IMG/VR virus record: IMGVR_UViG_3300035698_012146
Span: 1-24,019 of that record
DNA: 24,019 nucleotides
Direction: 5' to 3' (one strand)
DNA from: a virus
Shown one piece after another: positions 7,265 through 14,538 of this stretch. Positions within the stretch are counted from its first letter, which is position 1. Each line of letters begins with the position of its first letter. The translations under genes and the position numbers were made by a program. The notes beneath the pieces were generated by a model. The model was not told where the DNA came from. It ran no database searches and saw only the letters and a list, made by a program, of their open reading frames with translations.

Positions 7265-9343
7265 TTAATTTTCTGCAAAAAAGACAATTGATCCGATATC
7301 AACCCAAGTATTAACTCCTGTAGAAATGGCACAAACTCCGTTAGCATCAATTCTTATCTGCCCAAAAAGATTAACACTTGAGACTGGACAATGAAAAGCA
7401 GTACCGCTTGCACCACTTGGTCGATAGCCTACAGGTAATGTAAAACAAGTACTACCAACAGTTCCGTCTTTCATAAGTCCTTTACAATGAACATAACCCA
7501 TAGCATCTTTTCTAAACGCGCAAGTAGGGAAGCTAGAACCAAAGTTTACCCAACTATTAGCAAAAGCAGGTTCAGAAGTAGCACCAATTTCGTGCCAGTC
7601 CTCATCACTCCCTGCGGCTATTCCGCCCTGGGTAGTTGTCAGTTCTACTTTTATTCGGGGGGTTGTGCTGGCAATTGGCCCTTTCATTGTAAGCAAACCG
7701 CTGGCTTTCACGGCGACAAGAATCGTACCACCTTCAACGGTTAATTCTTGACCCACGCCCAAGTTGCCGTCTATATCTCCATCCCCTGCCACATCCAGGT
7801 CCCCAGCAGTGTGAAGGTTGACAGAAAATGTTGCTAGCAAACTATCTACTGTACATCTGATACCTCCAGCAGAAACAATATAAAACTCGTCTTCTGCTTG
7901 ATCATAAATGATACCTCCTTTATCATTATCATCTTCATCGCCGAAATGAATCCAAGAGGCCCCCGTGGTTTTGTTGGATAATATACTGATCCCACTATCT
8001 GCATTACCATCCAACACCAACATAGCCTCAGCCTTGGGCGTAGCGCCAGATTTAACACCGTCACTTCCAACTATCGTAACTCGTTCTTCAAACAATGATT
8101 TAAAATCATCACTTGACCCGTCGATATTTCCTATCCTGATCCTATCTGCCCAGGCTCCGCTAATATAACGCTGAAACACCATTTCATCAGCGTCGATATA
8201 GACTCTTTCAGAGCCATTAGCCGGGGTAGCATCTGTCGCTACTTCGATAGTGACTAATACCCAATCTGATCCATCCCAACGACGAAGTTCGTTATGATTA
8301 TCAGTATTATACCACATATCCCCCACCCCATCAGCCGTTGGTGTCGATCCAGCGTAAAAGACTTTAAGTTTTCCATCTGCTATCGTTTTCGCAGCAGCAG
8401 CAATGGCGTTCAGTAACTTCGTTCGTTCATCATAATAATCTTCCCAAACACCATCCCAAGTTGCTCTTATTATCGTTGTTGTTGTTGCCATGTTAGAAAA
8501 AACAGTAACTGTTGTATTAAGATAAAGATTGAGAGCCGCGTAAGCAGTATCAAAATCAGCATCAGAAACACTAAACAACGTAGCTTGAACTGGTATCGTC
8601 CCTGTTGTTGCAGTACCCTCAACTACAATATCATCCCAAATTGGTTTAATCGTTAACTTCTCTACCGGGGTAATTTTAGCATCATCAGCGATATCATCGA
8701 GTAATCCATTAGCTATTCCAGCATTAGTAATCCCCGTCTGAGCATTTGCTTCAGCAACCCCTGCTGCTGTTTCCTGAACTGCTATATAAAGATAAGCCTT
8801 CCCGATAGCGTTAGTAGCTGCTGCTCTCCATATAATGTCCACTTCAGCAACCCCTGTACTACCACCAGTAGTGTTCTGATAACGATAGATCGCTTCAGTA
8901 GAAGCTTCAGTAAGGGGAGTAGCGAAGTCAGTATCAATCCAAATATCACCAAAAGATATAGTATCCCCTGGTGGGGCAGGGGGTTCGTCTTGATAAAAAC
9001 CTACAATCTCCCCATCAGCAATAGCCTCGACAACACCAAGTTCAGTCGAAGTTGCTGCATCAGCGAAGTAATCCTCTACCGAGGTTGAGTCCATCTCTGT
9101 TATCGTAATCGATCCAGGGACTATTTCAGTCGCTGTTACAGCATCGGTACCGACCTTAAAGATCCATCCAGTCTTCAATCGAATCTCTGGACTCTCGTCA
9201 GTGATTGATGGATCATCAAACTCGAAAGCAGAATAGGGAAACATTCTTGCATCAACAGCTTCTTGATCCACTGACCCAGAACGAACATCAACCTTGATCC
9301 CGTCCCCTCTCGTTAACTCAAGTTCATCATTAAATATTGCCAT
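7265..9343 (-). CDS. tail fibre / host-recognition protein
   Basis: A 692-residue modular protein. The start ATG at 9343 has AAAGGG upstream. Residues 1-130 form the likely virion-attachment part. Residues about 222-315 contain a 'KITPVEKL...YAALNLYL...WDGVWEDYYDERTKLL' helical segment known from long phage tail proteins. Residues 341-362 carry the fibre motif GDMWYNTDNHNELRRWDGSD. Residues about 455-490 read HFGDEDDNDKGGIIYDQAED, a common shaft motif. The last 100 residues (W598 to end), with GYVHCKGLMKDGTVG, FTLPVGYRP and a closing IVFFAEN, are a beta-sandwich receptor-binding tip. Binding to the host surface is inferred from this architecture. It follows the C1q-like fibre gene and precedes lysis genes. 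I see no enzymatic depolymerase motif. Confidence 0.8.
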   Translation of the reverse strand: MAIFNDELELTRGDGIKVDVRSGSVDQEAVDARMFPYSAFEFDDPSITDESPEIRLKTGWIFKVGTDAVTATEIVPGSITITEMDSTSVEDYFADAATSTELGVVEAIADGEIVGFYQDEPPAPPGDTISFGDIWIDTDFATPLTEASTEAIYRYQNTTGGSTGVAEVDIIWRAAATNAIGKAYLYIAVQETAAGVAEANAQTGITNAGIANGLLDDIADDAKITPVEKLTIKPIWDDIVVEGTATTGTIPVQATLFSVSDADFDTAYAALNLYLNTTVTVFSNMATTTTIIRATWDGVWEDYYDERTKLLNAIAAAAKTIADGKLKVFYAGSTPTADGVGDMWYNTDNHNELRRWDGSDWVLVTIEVATDATPANGSERVYIDADEMVFQRYISGAWADRIRIGNIDGSSDDFKSLFEERVTIVGSDGVKSGATPKAEAMLVLDGNADSGISILSNKTTGASWIHFGDEDDNDKGGIIYDQAEDEFYIVSAGGIRCTVDSLLATFSVNLHTAGDLDVAGDGDIDGNLGVGQELTVEGGTILVAVKASGLLTMKGPIASTTPRIKVELTTTQGGIAAGSDEDWHEIGATSEPAFANSWVNFGSSFPTCAFRKDAMGYVHCKGLMKDGTVGSTCFTLPVGYRPSGASGTAFHCPVSSVNLFGQIRIDANGVCAISTGVNTWVDIGSIVFFAEN

Positions 9344-9352
9344 AAAATCCCT

Positions 9353-10150
9353 TTAAATCACCCGATGAATTGACATCTGATTATACGCCGCTTCTCCAAG
9401 AGAGTTGACAGCTCCTGCTGAATCTTGAAACAGTTTGAAGTAATAAGATTCACCCGCTGTCAGACTGACTATTCCACTGACCTGACTATCCAAAAATCGT
9501 TCATACGCAACATCAGGATAAGAATAGGTTCCTGCAATTAACTGAGTTGCCCCATACCAAAAACCAAGTACCCAACGATCTCCTGCTGTCCATGTTGTTC
9601 CTGCACTCATTACTCTACCGTCAATGTGATAATATCCTGTAGTAGCAGGGACGAAGGCCCCCGTTGCTTCATCATATTCCTTAAGAATATCATCATCTTC
9701 AACATTGAAAATCACCGTAGTCCAGGCCCCATCAGCCATCGCTTGCGCCGTTGTTTGATTAGCTAAAACCACCGTCCTAGCTCCTTCAAGAGGACCGACT
9801 GCTTTCCAATCACTACCGTCGTAGTAATAGAGAATACTATCATCAGAATCTATCCAAAGCCTTCCAGCGTCGGTAGAAGAGAGATTTGTTGAAGCATTCG
9901 GTCTTGTGGTAGGTTCAGCGTCAGCATAGTAAGCTACGGCAGATCCTTCTCGATGAGTTCCGTCAAGAAGAGGAGCGCCGTTAGTACTGTCTCCAGTGTA
10001 AGTAAAATGCTCATTCTTCAATCGTTCAAGATAAGCAGTCTTAACCTCTCTTATCTCACTCGCTCCCTGACTCGGTGAATCGCTATCTGCTGGATTTAGT
10101 ATCCAACTTCCGTCAGCAGTCGTCGCTAATAAAGACCATAATAAATTCAT
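9353..10150 (-). CDS. C1q-like tail fibre or tail appendage protein
   Basis: A 265-residue protein starting in a TAATG overlap with the adaptor gene, with AGGGAGAG just upstream. Residues about 1-65 may be the attachment part; a linker with GRLWIDSDDS and YYYDGSDWKAVG (residues 97-119) follows. From about residue 125 the pattern (AWTTVIFNVEDDD, TGYYHIDGRVMSAG, WVLGFWYGATQLIAG, SGIVSLTAGESYYFKLFQDS, NQMSIHRVI) fits the C1q/TNF-like jelly-roll that forms trimers at the end of many phage fibres. The protein probably binds the host surface or decorates the tail with the larger fibre encoded just downstream. The domain call rests on pattern recognition and is moderate. The start and frame are firm. 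Confidence 0.7.
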   Translation of the reverse strand: MNLLWSLLATTADGSWILNPADSDSPSQGASEIREVKTAYLERLKNEHFTYTGDSTNGAPLLDGTHREGSAVAYYADAEPTTRPNASTNLSSTDAGRLWIDSDDSILYYYDGSDWKAVGPLEGARTVVLANQTTAQAMADGAWTTVIFNVEDDDILKEYDEATGAFVPATTGYYHIDGRVMSAGTTWTAGDRWVLGFWYGATQLIAGTYSYPDVAYERFLDSQVSGIVSLTAGESYYFKLFQDSAGAVNSLGEAAYNQMSIHRVI

Positions 10151-11115
10151 TATTCTCTCCCTAAGTTACCGAAATCGTAATCTCGTTCATACTCTATCTC
10201 ATAAGTCGACACCGTTCGTCTCATAAAATCATCGAATCTCTGACCAACTGACCAAGCTTCTGTCGGAGCCTGTTGTCGAGAAAACCCCCAACGCATACAC
10301 CAAAGAACGATACCATAGTGAAACATCTCAGGAATCTCTGGTTCATCATCATCTTCTGAAAGAGAGGTCGGTCCTCGATAATACTCTAGCTTATACCATC
10401 TACTATCTCCCGGTGCTCGTTCGAAAACAAGTTGATTCCCATACCGTCTCCATTGCCTCGGATCTCCAGTGTCGGTATGAAGGGAGATAGAGTCAGCAGT
10501 TCGGTCCATTCGATCGAAGGTTATCTTCTGCTCCAGGTCTGATACTTTGAGAATATCGATCAGGTTCCCAGTTGATCGGTAACGATCAGTTTCTGCTGGT
10601 AATGAGATATGCTCCGTAGCCCAAGCGTGGGTTGATGGAAGGAGGAGAAAGAATGCTTTGTACATATAGAAAGTATCAGCAACAGCGGGAGCAGTACCGA
10701 AGTCAGTATGCACCGTTGCTGTCCGTGTCGTACCATCGTAGTCGACGATCTTCATCGTTTCTGACCCTATCGTGATCAACCAGCTATTATATTGATCATC
10801 ACTAGTCCCTACCGAGGTAGCTGCTGTACCGTTGAAGGTAAAGGTTGTTGGGAGAACTACGGTAGATACCGTTCCAACAGCAGCTATCGTCCCCGTAGCG
10901 TAGGTAGTCTTAAAATAAAGCTCATCCATCAAATTCCTTAACCGAAGGATTCTTCCCGATGACTTATCTTTCCAAGATGCTATCTCTCTCTGAGCTTCAT
11001 TAACTGCCCAATTCAATAACGGACCATCGCTATACTGAACATCAGTATCCGGGTCAAGATCTTGAGGCTCCCCGATCTGTTGCCATATTTCGTTTCTAAT
11101 AAACTCTAAAGTCAT
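10150..11115 (-). CDS. head-tail connector / adaptor protein (gp4-like role)
   Basis: A 321-residue protein; the ATG at 11115 is preceded by AGGAGAAAGG. The N-terminus (LEFIRNEIWQQIGEP, LLNWAVNEAQREIASWKDK, residues 4-52) and the C-terminus (PEMFHYGIVLWCMRWGFSRQ, residues 262-281, then a helix ending TYEIEYERDYDFG) form the helical frame usual for proteins that dock under the portal. Residues about 75-155 look like an inserted beta domain (TIGSETMKIVDYDGTTRTAT). The order portal, capsid, adaptor, nozzle agrees with a head-completion role. The family pattern is known to me from many podovirus and siphovirus structural operons, but the exact family is not certain. It is translationally coupled to the C1q-like fibre gene by TAATG. 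Confidence 0.65.
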   Translation of the reverse strand: MTLEFIRNEIWQQIGEPQDLDPDTDVQYSDGPLLNWAVNEAQREIASWKDKSSGRILRLRNLMDELYFKTTYATGTIAAVGTVSTVVLPTTFTFNGTAATSVGTSDDQYNSWLITIGSETMKIVDYDGTTRTATVHTDFGTAPAVADTFYMYKAFFLLLPSTHAWATEHISLPAETDRYRSTGNLIDILKVSDLEQKITFDRMDRTADSISLHTDTGDPRQWRRYGNQLVFERAPGDSRWYKLEYYRGPTSLSEDDDEPEIPEMFHYGIVLWCMRWGFSRQQAPTEAWSVGQRFDDFMRRTVSTYEIEYERDYDFGNLGRE

Positions 11116-11124
11116 ACCTTTCTC

Positions 11125-11391
11125 CTATTGGTAGAAAACTAAAACAAATCCTGAATCTATGGTATCTACATCAATTCCATCAGTCATGTTAAAGAAAGGG
11201 AGAATATCGATAAAGTTTGCCCCGTCAGCTACGGAATGCCAAACAATATCTCCCGCTGTGTCGTTGATAATCAATTCATGATCAGCGGTTGTACCATTAA
11301 CCCAACGAAGATAACGAATAGCTAATCTCCCCGTTATCGCATCAGTCGATGTTATCTTCTGAACCTTTCCCCGAATTCCAGTTACTGCCAT
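11125..11391 (-). CDS. small beta-rich virion protein, paralogue of the 92-aa protein encoded at 14817-14539
   Basis: An 88-residue protein. The open frame extends 34 codons further upstream (to 11493), but the ATG at 11391 has AAGGAGG eight bases upstream and overlaps the stop of the 50-aa gene as TAATG. The upstream extension also overlaps that gene in another frame, so I choose 11391. The sequence has a GRLAIRYLRWVNGTTADHEL segment, a DTAG turn and an ending DGIDVDTIDSGFVLVFYQ. The same series (D..xGRL, W..G.T..H, DTAG, GxxVDxxxSGxVxVF) occurs in the 92-aa protein, so the two are paralogues. It is probably a small head or tail decoration protein. No function can be assigned from sequence alone. 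Confidence 0.8.
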   Translation of the reverse strand: MAVTGIRGKVQKITSTDAITGRLAIRYLRWVNGTTADHELIINDTAGDIVWHSVADGANFIDILPFFNMTDGIDVDTIDSGFVLVFYQ

Positions 11392-11543
11392 TAAGTAACC
11401 CTCCTTGAAGAACCTAAGTACCGATTCCGTCTCCGTCTCCATCGATCGAAAGAGGGGAGACCATAGATTGTAAAATAATAACCAGTAAACCAATTCCCCG
11501 TCGTTGTTTTAGTAAAGAAATTCTCTGTAAAATAACCAGCCAT
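11391..11543 (-). CDS. 50-aa protein of unknown function
   Basis: A small gene coupled on both sides. Its ATG (11543-11541) overlaps the TAA of the 288-aa gene as TAATG, and its TAA (11393-11391) overlaps the ATG of the 88-aa gene as TAATG. It fills the space between them exactly. The first 34 residues (MAGYFTENFFTKTTTGNWFT, then GYYFTIYGLPSFDRW) are aromatic and look like a small beta structure. The arginine-rich end (RWRRRRNRY...SSRRVT) is partly forced by the purine-rich ribosome-binding site of the next gene. The upstream Shine-Dalgarno (AAGGG about ten bases away) is weak, so it probably depends on translational coupling. Function unknown; a minor virion component is possible. Confidence 0.65.
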   Translation of the reverse strand: MAGYFTENFFTKTTTGNWFTGYYFTIYGLPSFDRWRRRRNRYLGSSRRVT

Positions 11544-12409
11544 TAACTACCATCCCTTGTACCAACCGCTGTCCTGTTCCCGTTAGCATCTAAAGTAGCT
11601 GAGAGTCTATTTTTACTATCTGCCGTATCTCGGTAAACATGAGTCACTCCACCACCGCCAGAAGATTTTCCCGTCAGTACCGATAACATCAAACTCTGAG
11701 CTTCTTTTAGCGTTATCGTTCCTTCAACCACTCCAGCAAGAACGGCAGTGACTATTTCAGCAGCAGTGGGAGCAACCCCGGCGGCATCGGGTACTACTGT
11801 ATTTGCGCTGTCCGTTCCCCGCATCGCCGTGAGCGGAATAGCCGCAATGTCAGCAGAAATATCAGCACCTACAGCCGAGCCAATGGTTGTCGCGAGAGCC
11901 GCGTTATCAGTACCACGCATCGTGGTCGGGATATTGGAAATGTCTGTCGGGAGGTTGGCCGACGCAAGCTCGTCAACGTATCCGGCCCGCGCTGCTGTCC
12001 ATGCCGAGGCAAGTGCCGCACTGTCGGTGCCGCGCATATCGGTGTTTGTCGTTGTGGTGCCAACTGTCTGACTTGCCATAGCCGTGTCTAAATCAAAGGC
12101 ATGTTCTGCCGAAGCGTTGCCATAGGTCTCTATTTTTAGAATCTCATCAAGCCATACCTTAGTCGCCGAGTCTACGATATACACTGTAATCTCAGCCGCT
12201 TCCATCTCTGTCGAGGTCAGCGTGAGCGAGTAGCCCATGCCTTCATCTACAAAGTCGTTGGTACAGGTAGCGTCGGCCCCCTGGTCCTTCCTAATATTAC
12301 AATCAGTCCCGGCGTCGGCAGCGTCAACCCGAAAGTCTACGCCATCCACCTCGAACAAAGCGAAATTGACTATTGTTTCTACGCCGTACTTCCTAAGATA
12401 TTCTTGCAC
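11543..12409 (-). CDS. phage structural protein with MRGTD repeats
   Basis: A 288-residue protein starting at GTG (12409-12407), with GGAGG seven bases upstream and directly after the TAA of the 410-aa gene. Residues about 15-110 form a beta domain (FALFEVDGVDFRVDA, DEGMGYSLTLTSTEMEAAEI, KIETYGNASAEHAFDLD) that I know from many phage structural operons. Three MRGTD motifs follow at residues 125-129, 164-168 and 196-200, each with Ala/Asp-rich spacers. The C-terminus has a GGGG linker and RDTADSKNRLSATLDANGNR, a recurrent ending in such proteins. The role is probably a tail or head fibre-like component. Base composition by eye is more GC-rich than in flanking genes, as for the next two genes upstream, which suggests acquisition as a block. 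Confidence 0.75.
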   Translation of the reverse strand: MQEYLRKYGVETIVNFALFEVDGVDFRVDAADAGTDCNIRKDQGADATCTNDFVDEGMGYSLTLTSTEMEAAEITVYIVDSATKVWLDEILKIETYGNASAEHAFDLDTAMASQTVGTTTTNTDMRGTDSAALASAWTAARAGYVDELASANLPTDISNIPTTMRGTDNAALATTIGSAVGADISADIAAIPLTAMRGTDSANTVVPDAAGVAPTAAEIVTAVLAGVVEGTITLKEAQSLMLSVLTGKSSGGGGVTHVYRDTADSKNRLSATLDANGNRTAVGTRDGS

Positions 12410-12410
12410 T

Positions 12411-13643
12411 TTACTGCCTCCGCCTTCGTAATACTACTATCGAGCCGACTGCTGCCGGTACACCCAGGGCCAACGCTGCCCACTTCCGAACTGTGCCATC
12501 AGCCGCCGAGTAATTCAGTGTCCAACCGCCTGCGTCAAAACTGGTTAGGGTTGCGTCGTGCATTGCCGTACCATCGTCTAAATCATAATTGATAGCTACG
12601 TCATCGCAGACCGATTGTGTATCGCTTGTATCTTCGGCATCCTCGGACTGCGCCCCCACTGTAAACTCTTCGCTTGCGGTAATGACGCTGACATTGAATG
12701 AGTAAACATCTGCCACGTCTATCGTATTTTCTGCGGTACATGGAGAACCGAGCATCATCAAGAAGCTTGGTTGAAAGCCTATCCCGGCTGTCGCATCTGC
12801 TCCGGTTGCTGTCGGTGAATCTTGGGAAGTGAGGCTCTTTGAAACGTTGGCAGAAAAATCAAAAGACAACCAGCCGAAATCATCCGACCCGCTCCCCCCA
12901 TTGCGAGTCGTTACATCAAAAGCCGTGGATGAAATAGCGGTAACTTCTCCGTACCATGTCCACGCACCGGCGTGTAGTTGCCCCATAACACTGTCATTCC
13001 GAACGTCTTGAAAATTGGCAACAACATCAAGGCTGTCAGGCCCACTCATTGCCATTTGACGCTGAGTCAATGAGCCATCGTCAATCACCATGCCATAAGA
13101 AAATATATTGTGTGAGGAACCACCATCACTTGCCAAACCCGAACAAGCAAAAAGAACTAAATCATTCGGATGTCCAGTTGTTATTGTGACCGCATTATCA
13201 ACCGTTGAATGAGCTGTACCAACTCCCACCGTAACATTCTCAATATCCGTTCCACCATAGAAAACGGCAATGACATACTTCGCCGTTCCCATCGCATCTG
13301 TCCAGTTGATTCTAATACCATCAGTTATCCAAGAATCAAAAGCGGCAACTCCATCTGTTGAACCAGATTCCACCAGTATATGCAAACAAGCATCAGAGTC
13401 TTGAACTCTATTAGTATCCGAGGAACTTTGTGCATCCTCATCAGACACACCAAAACACCATTCGTTTGTCCCATCAGTTGCACCAATACCAATAACACCC
13501 CCCGGATTAACTTCCGAACCAGATTCAGCACCACTCAGATAAAACATTACCGCTTTCGGCGTTCCGAATCCAGCGATAGTTATATCCTGCGTTCCGGTTG
13601 CTGTGTCGGTTAAAAATCTGACGGCTCTAATATCAAGTGACAT
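12411..13643 (-). CDS. three-module beta-rich virion protein, possible capsid or tail decoration
   Basis: A 410-residue acidic protein; the ATG at 13643 has GAGGAA five bases upstream. It looks built from three tandem modules of about 125 residues: about 9-130, 140-262 and 271-394. The first and third share the clearest pattern: a T-x-TG start, G.P.(F) then EDAQSSSDTNRVQD (residues 69-82) versus EDAEDTSDTQSVCD (334-347), then D.......G....NW/NY..A.GT. The middle copy keeps the 'TTGHPNDLVLFACSG' start and a closing W..F. There are few lysines and many Ser, Thr, Asp and Gly, as in extracellular beta proteins. It ends in a hydrophobic stretch plus RRRRQ; the arginines coincide with the ribosome-binding site of the next gene. 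The function is unknown; surface decoration is inferred. Confidence 0.75.
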   Translation of the reverse strand: MSLDIRAVRFLTDTATGTQDITIAGFGTPKAVMFYLSGAESGSEVNPGGVIGIGATDGTNEWCFGVSDEDAQSSSDTNRVQDSDACLHILVESGSTDGVAAFDSWITDGIRINWTDAMGTAKYVIAVFYGGTDIENVTVGVGTAHSTVDNAVTITTGHPNDLVLFACSGLASDGGSSHNIFSYGMVIDDGSLTQRQMAMSGPDSLDVVANFQDVRNDSVMGQLHAGAWTWYGEVTAISSTAFDVTTRNGGSGSDDFGWLSFDFSANVSKSLTSQDSPTATGADATAGIGFQPSFLMMLGSPCTAENTIDVADVYSFNVSVITASEEFTVGAQSEDAEDTSDTQSVCDDVAINYDLDDGTAMHDATLTSFDAGGWTLNYSAADGTVRKWAALALGVPAAVGSIVVLRRRRQ

Positions 13644-13651
13644 TTTTTCCT

Positions 13652-14101
13652 CTACGGCCCGACTGTTTTCAAGCCCGTTAATGGGGCAAGGAGTAAAGTA
13701 CCCGTCACTAAATAGGCATAACGTGACGTAGGGTCCACGGCCAGCGGGTCATTCGACCACGCGATTGTTGATTCAGAAATCGCTCCATAAGCAGTCTCGC
13801 CTACCGCACTTACACCGATATAGTAATAGCCCCTGTACAGCGCCGATAAATCCACGGTGCTTTCTGCTACCAGTACGTTACCGAGAAATACACAATTATC
13901 ACATCCCGGCGCGAGAGCGTAGTACACGTTGTAAGATATGATATCATCGGATAGAAAAGGTTCGCCGCTTACATCCGTAGTGGGCGCGTTCCATACAATG
14001 ATCTGCGGAATCATCCCGCTGTACACGATATCAACATCTGCCGGTTGCCCACACGCCGCGAACGCCACGAAAAACATCAGTGCGATAAGTAACTTTTTCA
14101 T
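13652..14101 (-). CDS. putative lipoprotein with a fibronectin type III-like domain
   Basis: A 149-residue protein. The ATG at 14101 lies in an ATGA overlap with the 57-aa membrane-protein gene. MKKLLIALMFFVAFAAC is a signal sequence with Cys17 at a lipobox-like site; F at -3 is unusual, A at -2 and -1 is good. After this, residues about 25-117 resemble a fibronectin III domain (DIISYNVYYALAP, CVFLGNVLVAESTVDLSALY, GYYYIGVSAVGETAYGAISE). Cys67 and Cys70 could form a disulfide. If lipidated, it would act on the host envelope, for example in superinfection exclusion, or it may be a virion protein whose hydrophobic N-terminus is structural. Expression with a two-helix membrane protein favours an envelope role. 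That is inference. Confidence 0.75.
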   Translation of the reverse strand: MKKLLIALMFFVAFAACGQPADVDIVYSGMIPQIIVWNAPTTDVSGEPFLSDDIISYNVYYALAPGCDNCVFLGNVLVAESTVDLSALYRGYYYIGVSAVGETAYGAISESTIAWSNDPLAVDPTSRYAYLVTGTLLLAPLTGLKTVGP

Positions 14102-14271
14102 TTCTTAACTCCATTAATCAACGCAACGATTGCGGCGATTGTAGCAAAAGAGAGACCAACAATGCCGGAGGTATTTCCAACATCACCACCAGAAAGAGCA
14201 ATAGCCCCTGCACCAATAGCAACAGCAATTGCTCCACCGATTCCTAAAATCTTCCTCATCTTCTCTGTCAT
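14098..14271 (-). CDS. 57-aa two-helix membrane protein, second holin-like candidate
   Basis: A small gene joined by ATGA overlaps at both ends: its ATG (14271-14269) overlaps the TGA of the coiled-coil gene, and its TGA (14100-14098) overlaps the ATG of the lipoprotein gene. The product starts MTEKMRK and has two hydrophobic helices at residues about 8-27 (ILGIGGAIAVAIGAGAIAL) and 36-53 (GIVGLSFATIAAIVALI), split by SGGDVGNTS, with a short basic tail NGVKK. Small size, two helices and charged ends fit a class II holin or a small membrane anchor. It lies far from the amidase and beside a lipoprotein, so a role in membrane modification or exclusion is just as possible. The reading frame is strongly supported by the double coupling. 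Confidence 0.7.
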   Translation of the reverse strand: MTEKMRKILGIGGAIAVAIGAGAIALSGGDVGNTSGIVGLSFATIAAIVALINGVKK

Positions 14272-14483
14272 AACCCCGCCTCCCTCTCTTGTATCTTCAT
14301 CATATTATCTAATCTCTCTAAATGATGAAATCTCTTCTTCGATCGTTCGATAGGTTCTCTATTCTCTTTTTCACCTTTCTCTACTCTCTTTTCCAAGTTT
14401 TCGATTCTATCATTTAGGATCTCAAAAATAGAATCAATAGCCCCGTAGAGAATTCTCTCTCTTTTTTTTCTAAAAAAAAACAT
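14268..14483 (-). CDS. 71-aa coiled-coil protein, possibly with a longer N-terminus reached by frame slippage
   Basis: The ATG at 14483 gives MFFFRKKRER, a helix (ILYGAIDSIFEILNDRIENL), then a charged coiled coil (EKRVEKGEKENREPIERSKK) and a basic end. The stop is in an ATGA overlap with the membrane-protein gene. The start lies on a T9 run followed by A-G-A8. A better-placed Shine-Dalgarno site (AGGAAAG) belongs to a short upstream frame at 14529-14470. Loss of one T, or one slip on T9, would fuse that frame to this one to make an 86-residue protein. The site upstream of 14483 (AGAAGAAG) is weaker. Possible roles are a cytoplasmic partner of the adjacent two-helix protein or a minor virion protein. 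Function unknown. Confidence 0.6.
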   Translation of the reverse strand: MFFFRKKRERILYGAIDSIFEILNDRIENLEKRVEKGEKENREPIERSKKRFHHLERLDNMMKIQEREAGL

Positions 14484-14529
14484 AATCTTCTTCTGTACAT
14501 CGAATTACATTTATTCCGTGTGTTATCAT
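14470..14529 (-). CDS. 19-codon upstream frame, possible true start of the coiled-coil gene
   Basis: ATG at 14529-14527 follows AGGAAAG with good spacing, overlapping the TAG of the 92-aa gene. It encodes MITHGINVIRCTEEDYVFF and stops at TAG (14472-14470), at the end of the T9 run. With eight Ts instead of nine the frame would continue directly into the coiled-coil protein as ...DYVFFRKKRER. It may be the authentic N-terminus displaced by a homopolymer error, a transcriptional-slippage gene, or a leader peptide that couples the 92-aa and 71-aa genes. As an independent 19-aa protein it has little support. Confidence 0.35.
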   Translation of the reverse strand: MITHGINVIRCTEEDYVFF

Positions 14530-14538
14530 ATTTCTTTC

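Noticed and set aside
11392-11493. 34-codon N-terminal extension of the 88-aa gene (MVYWLLFYNLW...)
   Set aside because: It overlaps the 50-aa gene in another frame; the ATG at 11391 has AAGGAGG and a TAATG junction. The apparent hydrophobic start would be a false signal peptide.
11748-12071. 107-codon plus-strand frame opposite the MRGTD-repeat gene
   Set aside because: It is an antisense shadow caused by the repetitive, GC-rich coding sequence; it mirrors the repeats and has no start signal.
12411-12480. C-terminal hydrophobic stretch plus RRRRQ of the 410-aa protein as a protein-sorting signal
   Set aside because: There is no signal peptide, the hydrophobic stretch is short with a central proline, and the arginine codons are explained by the purine-rich ribosome-binding site of the next gene.
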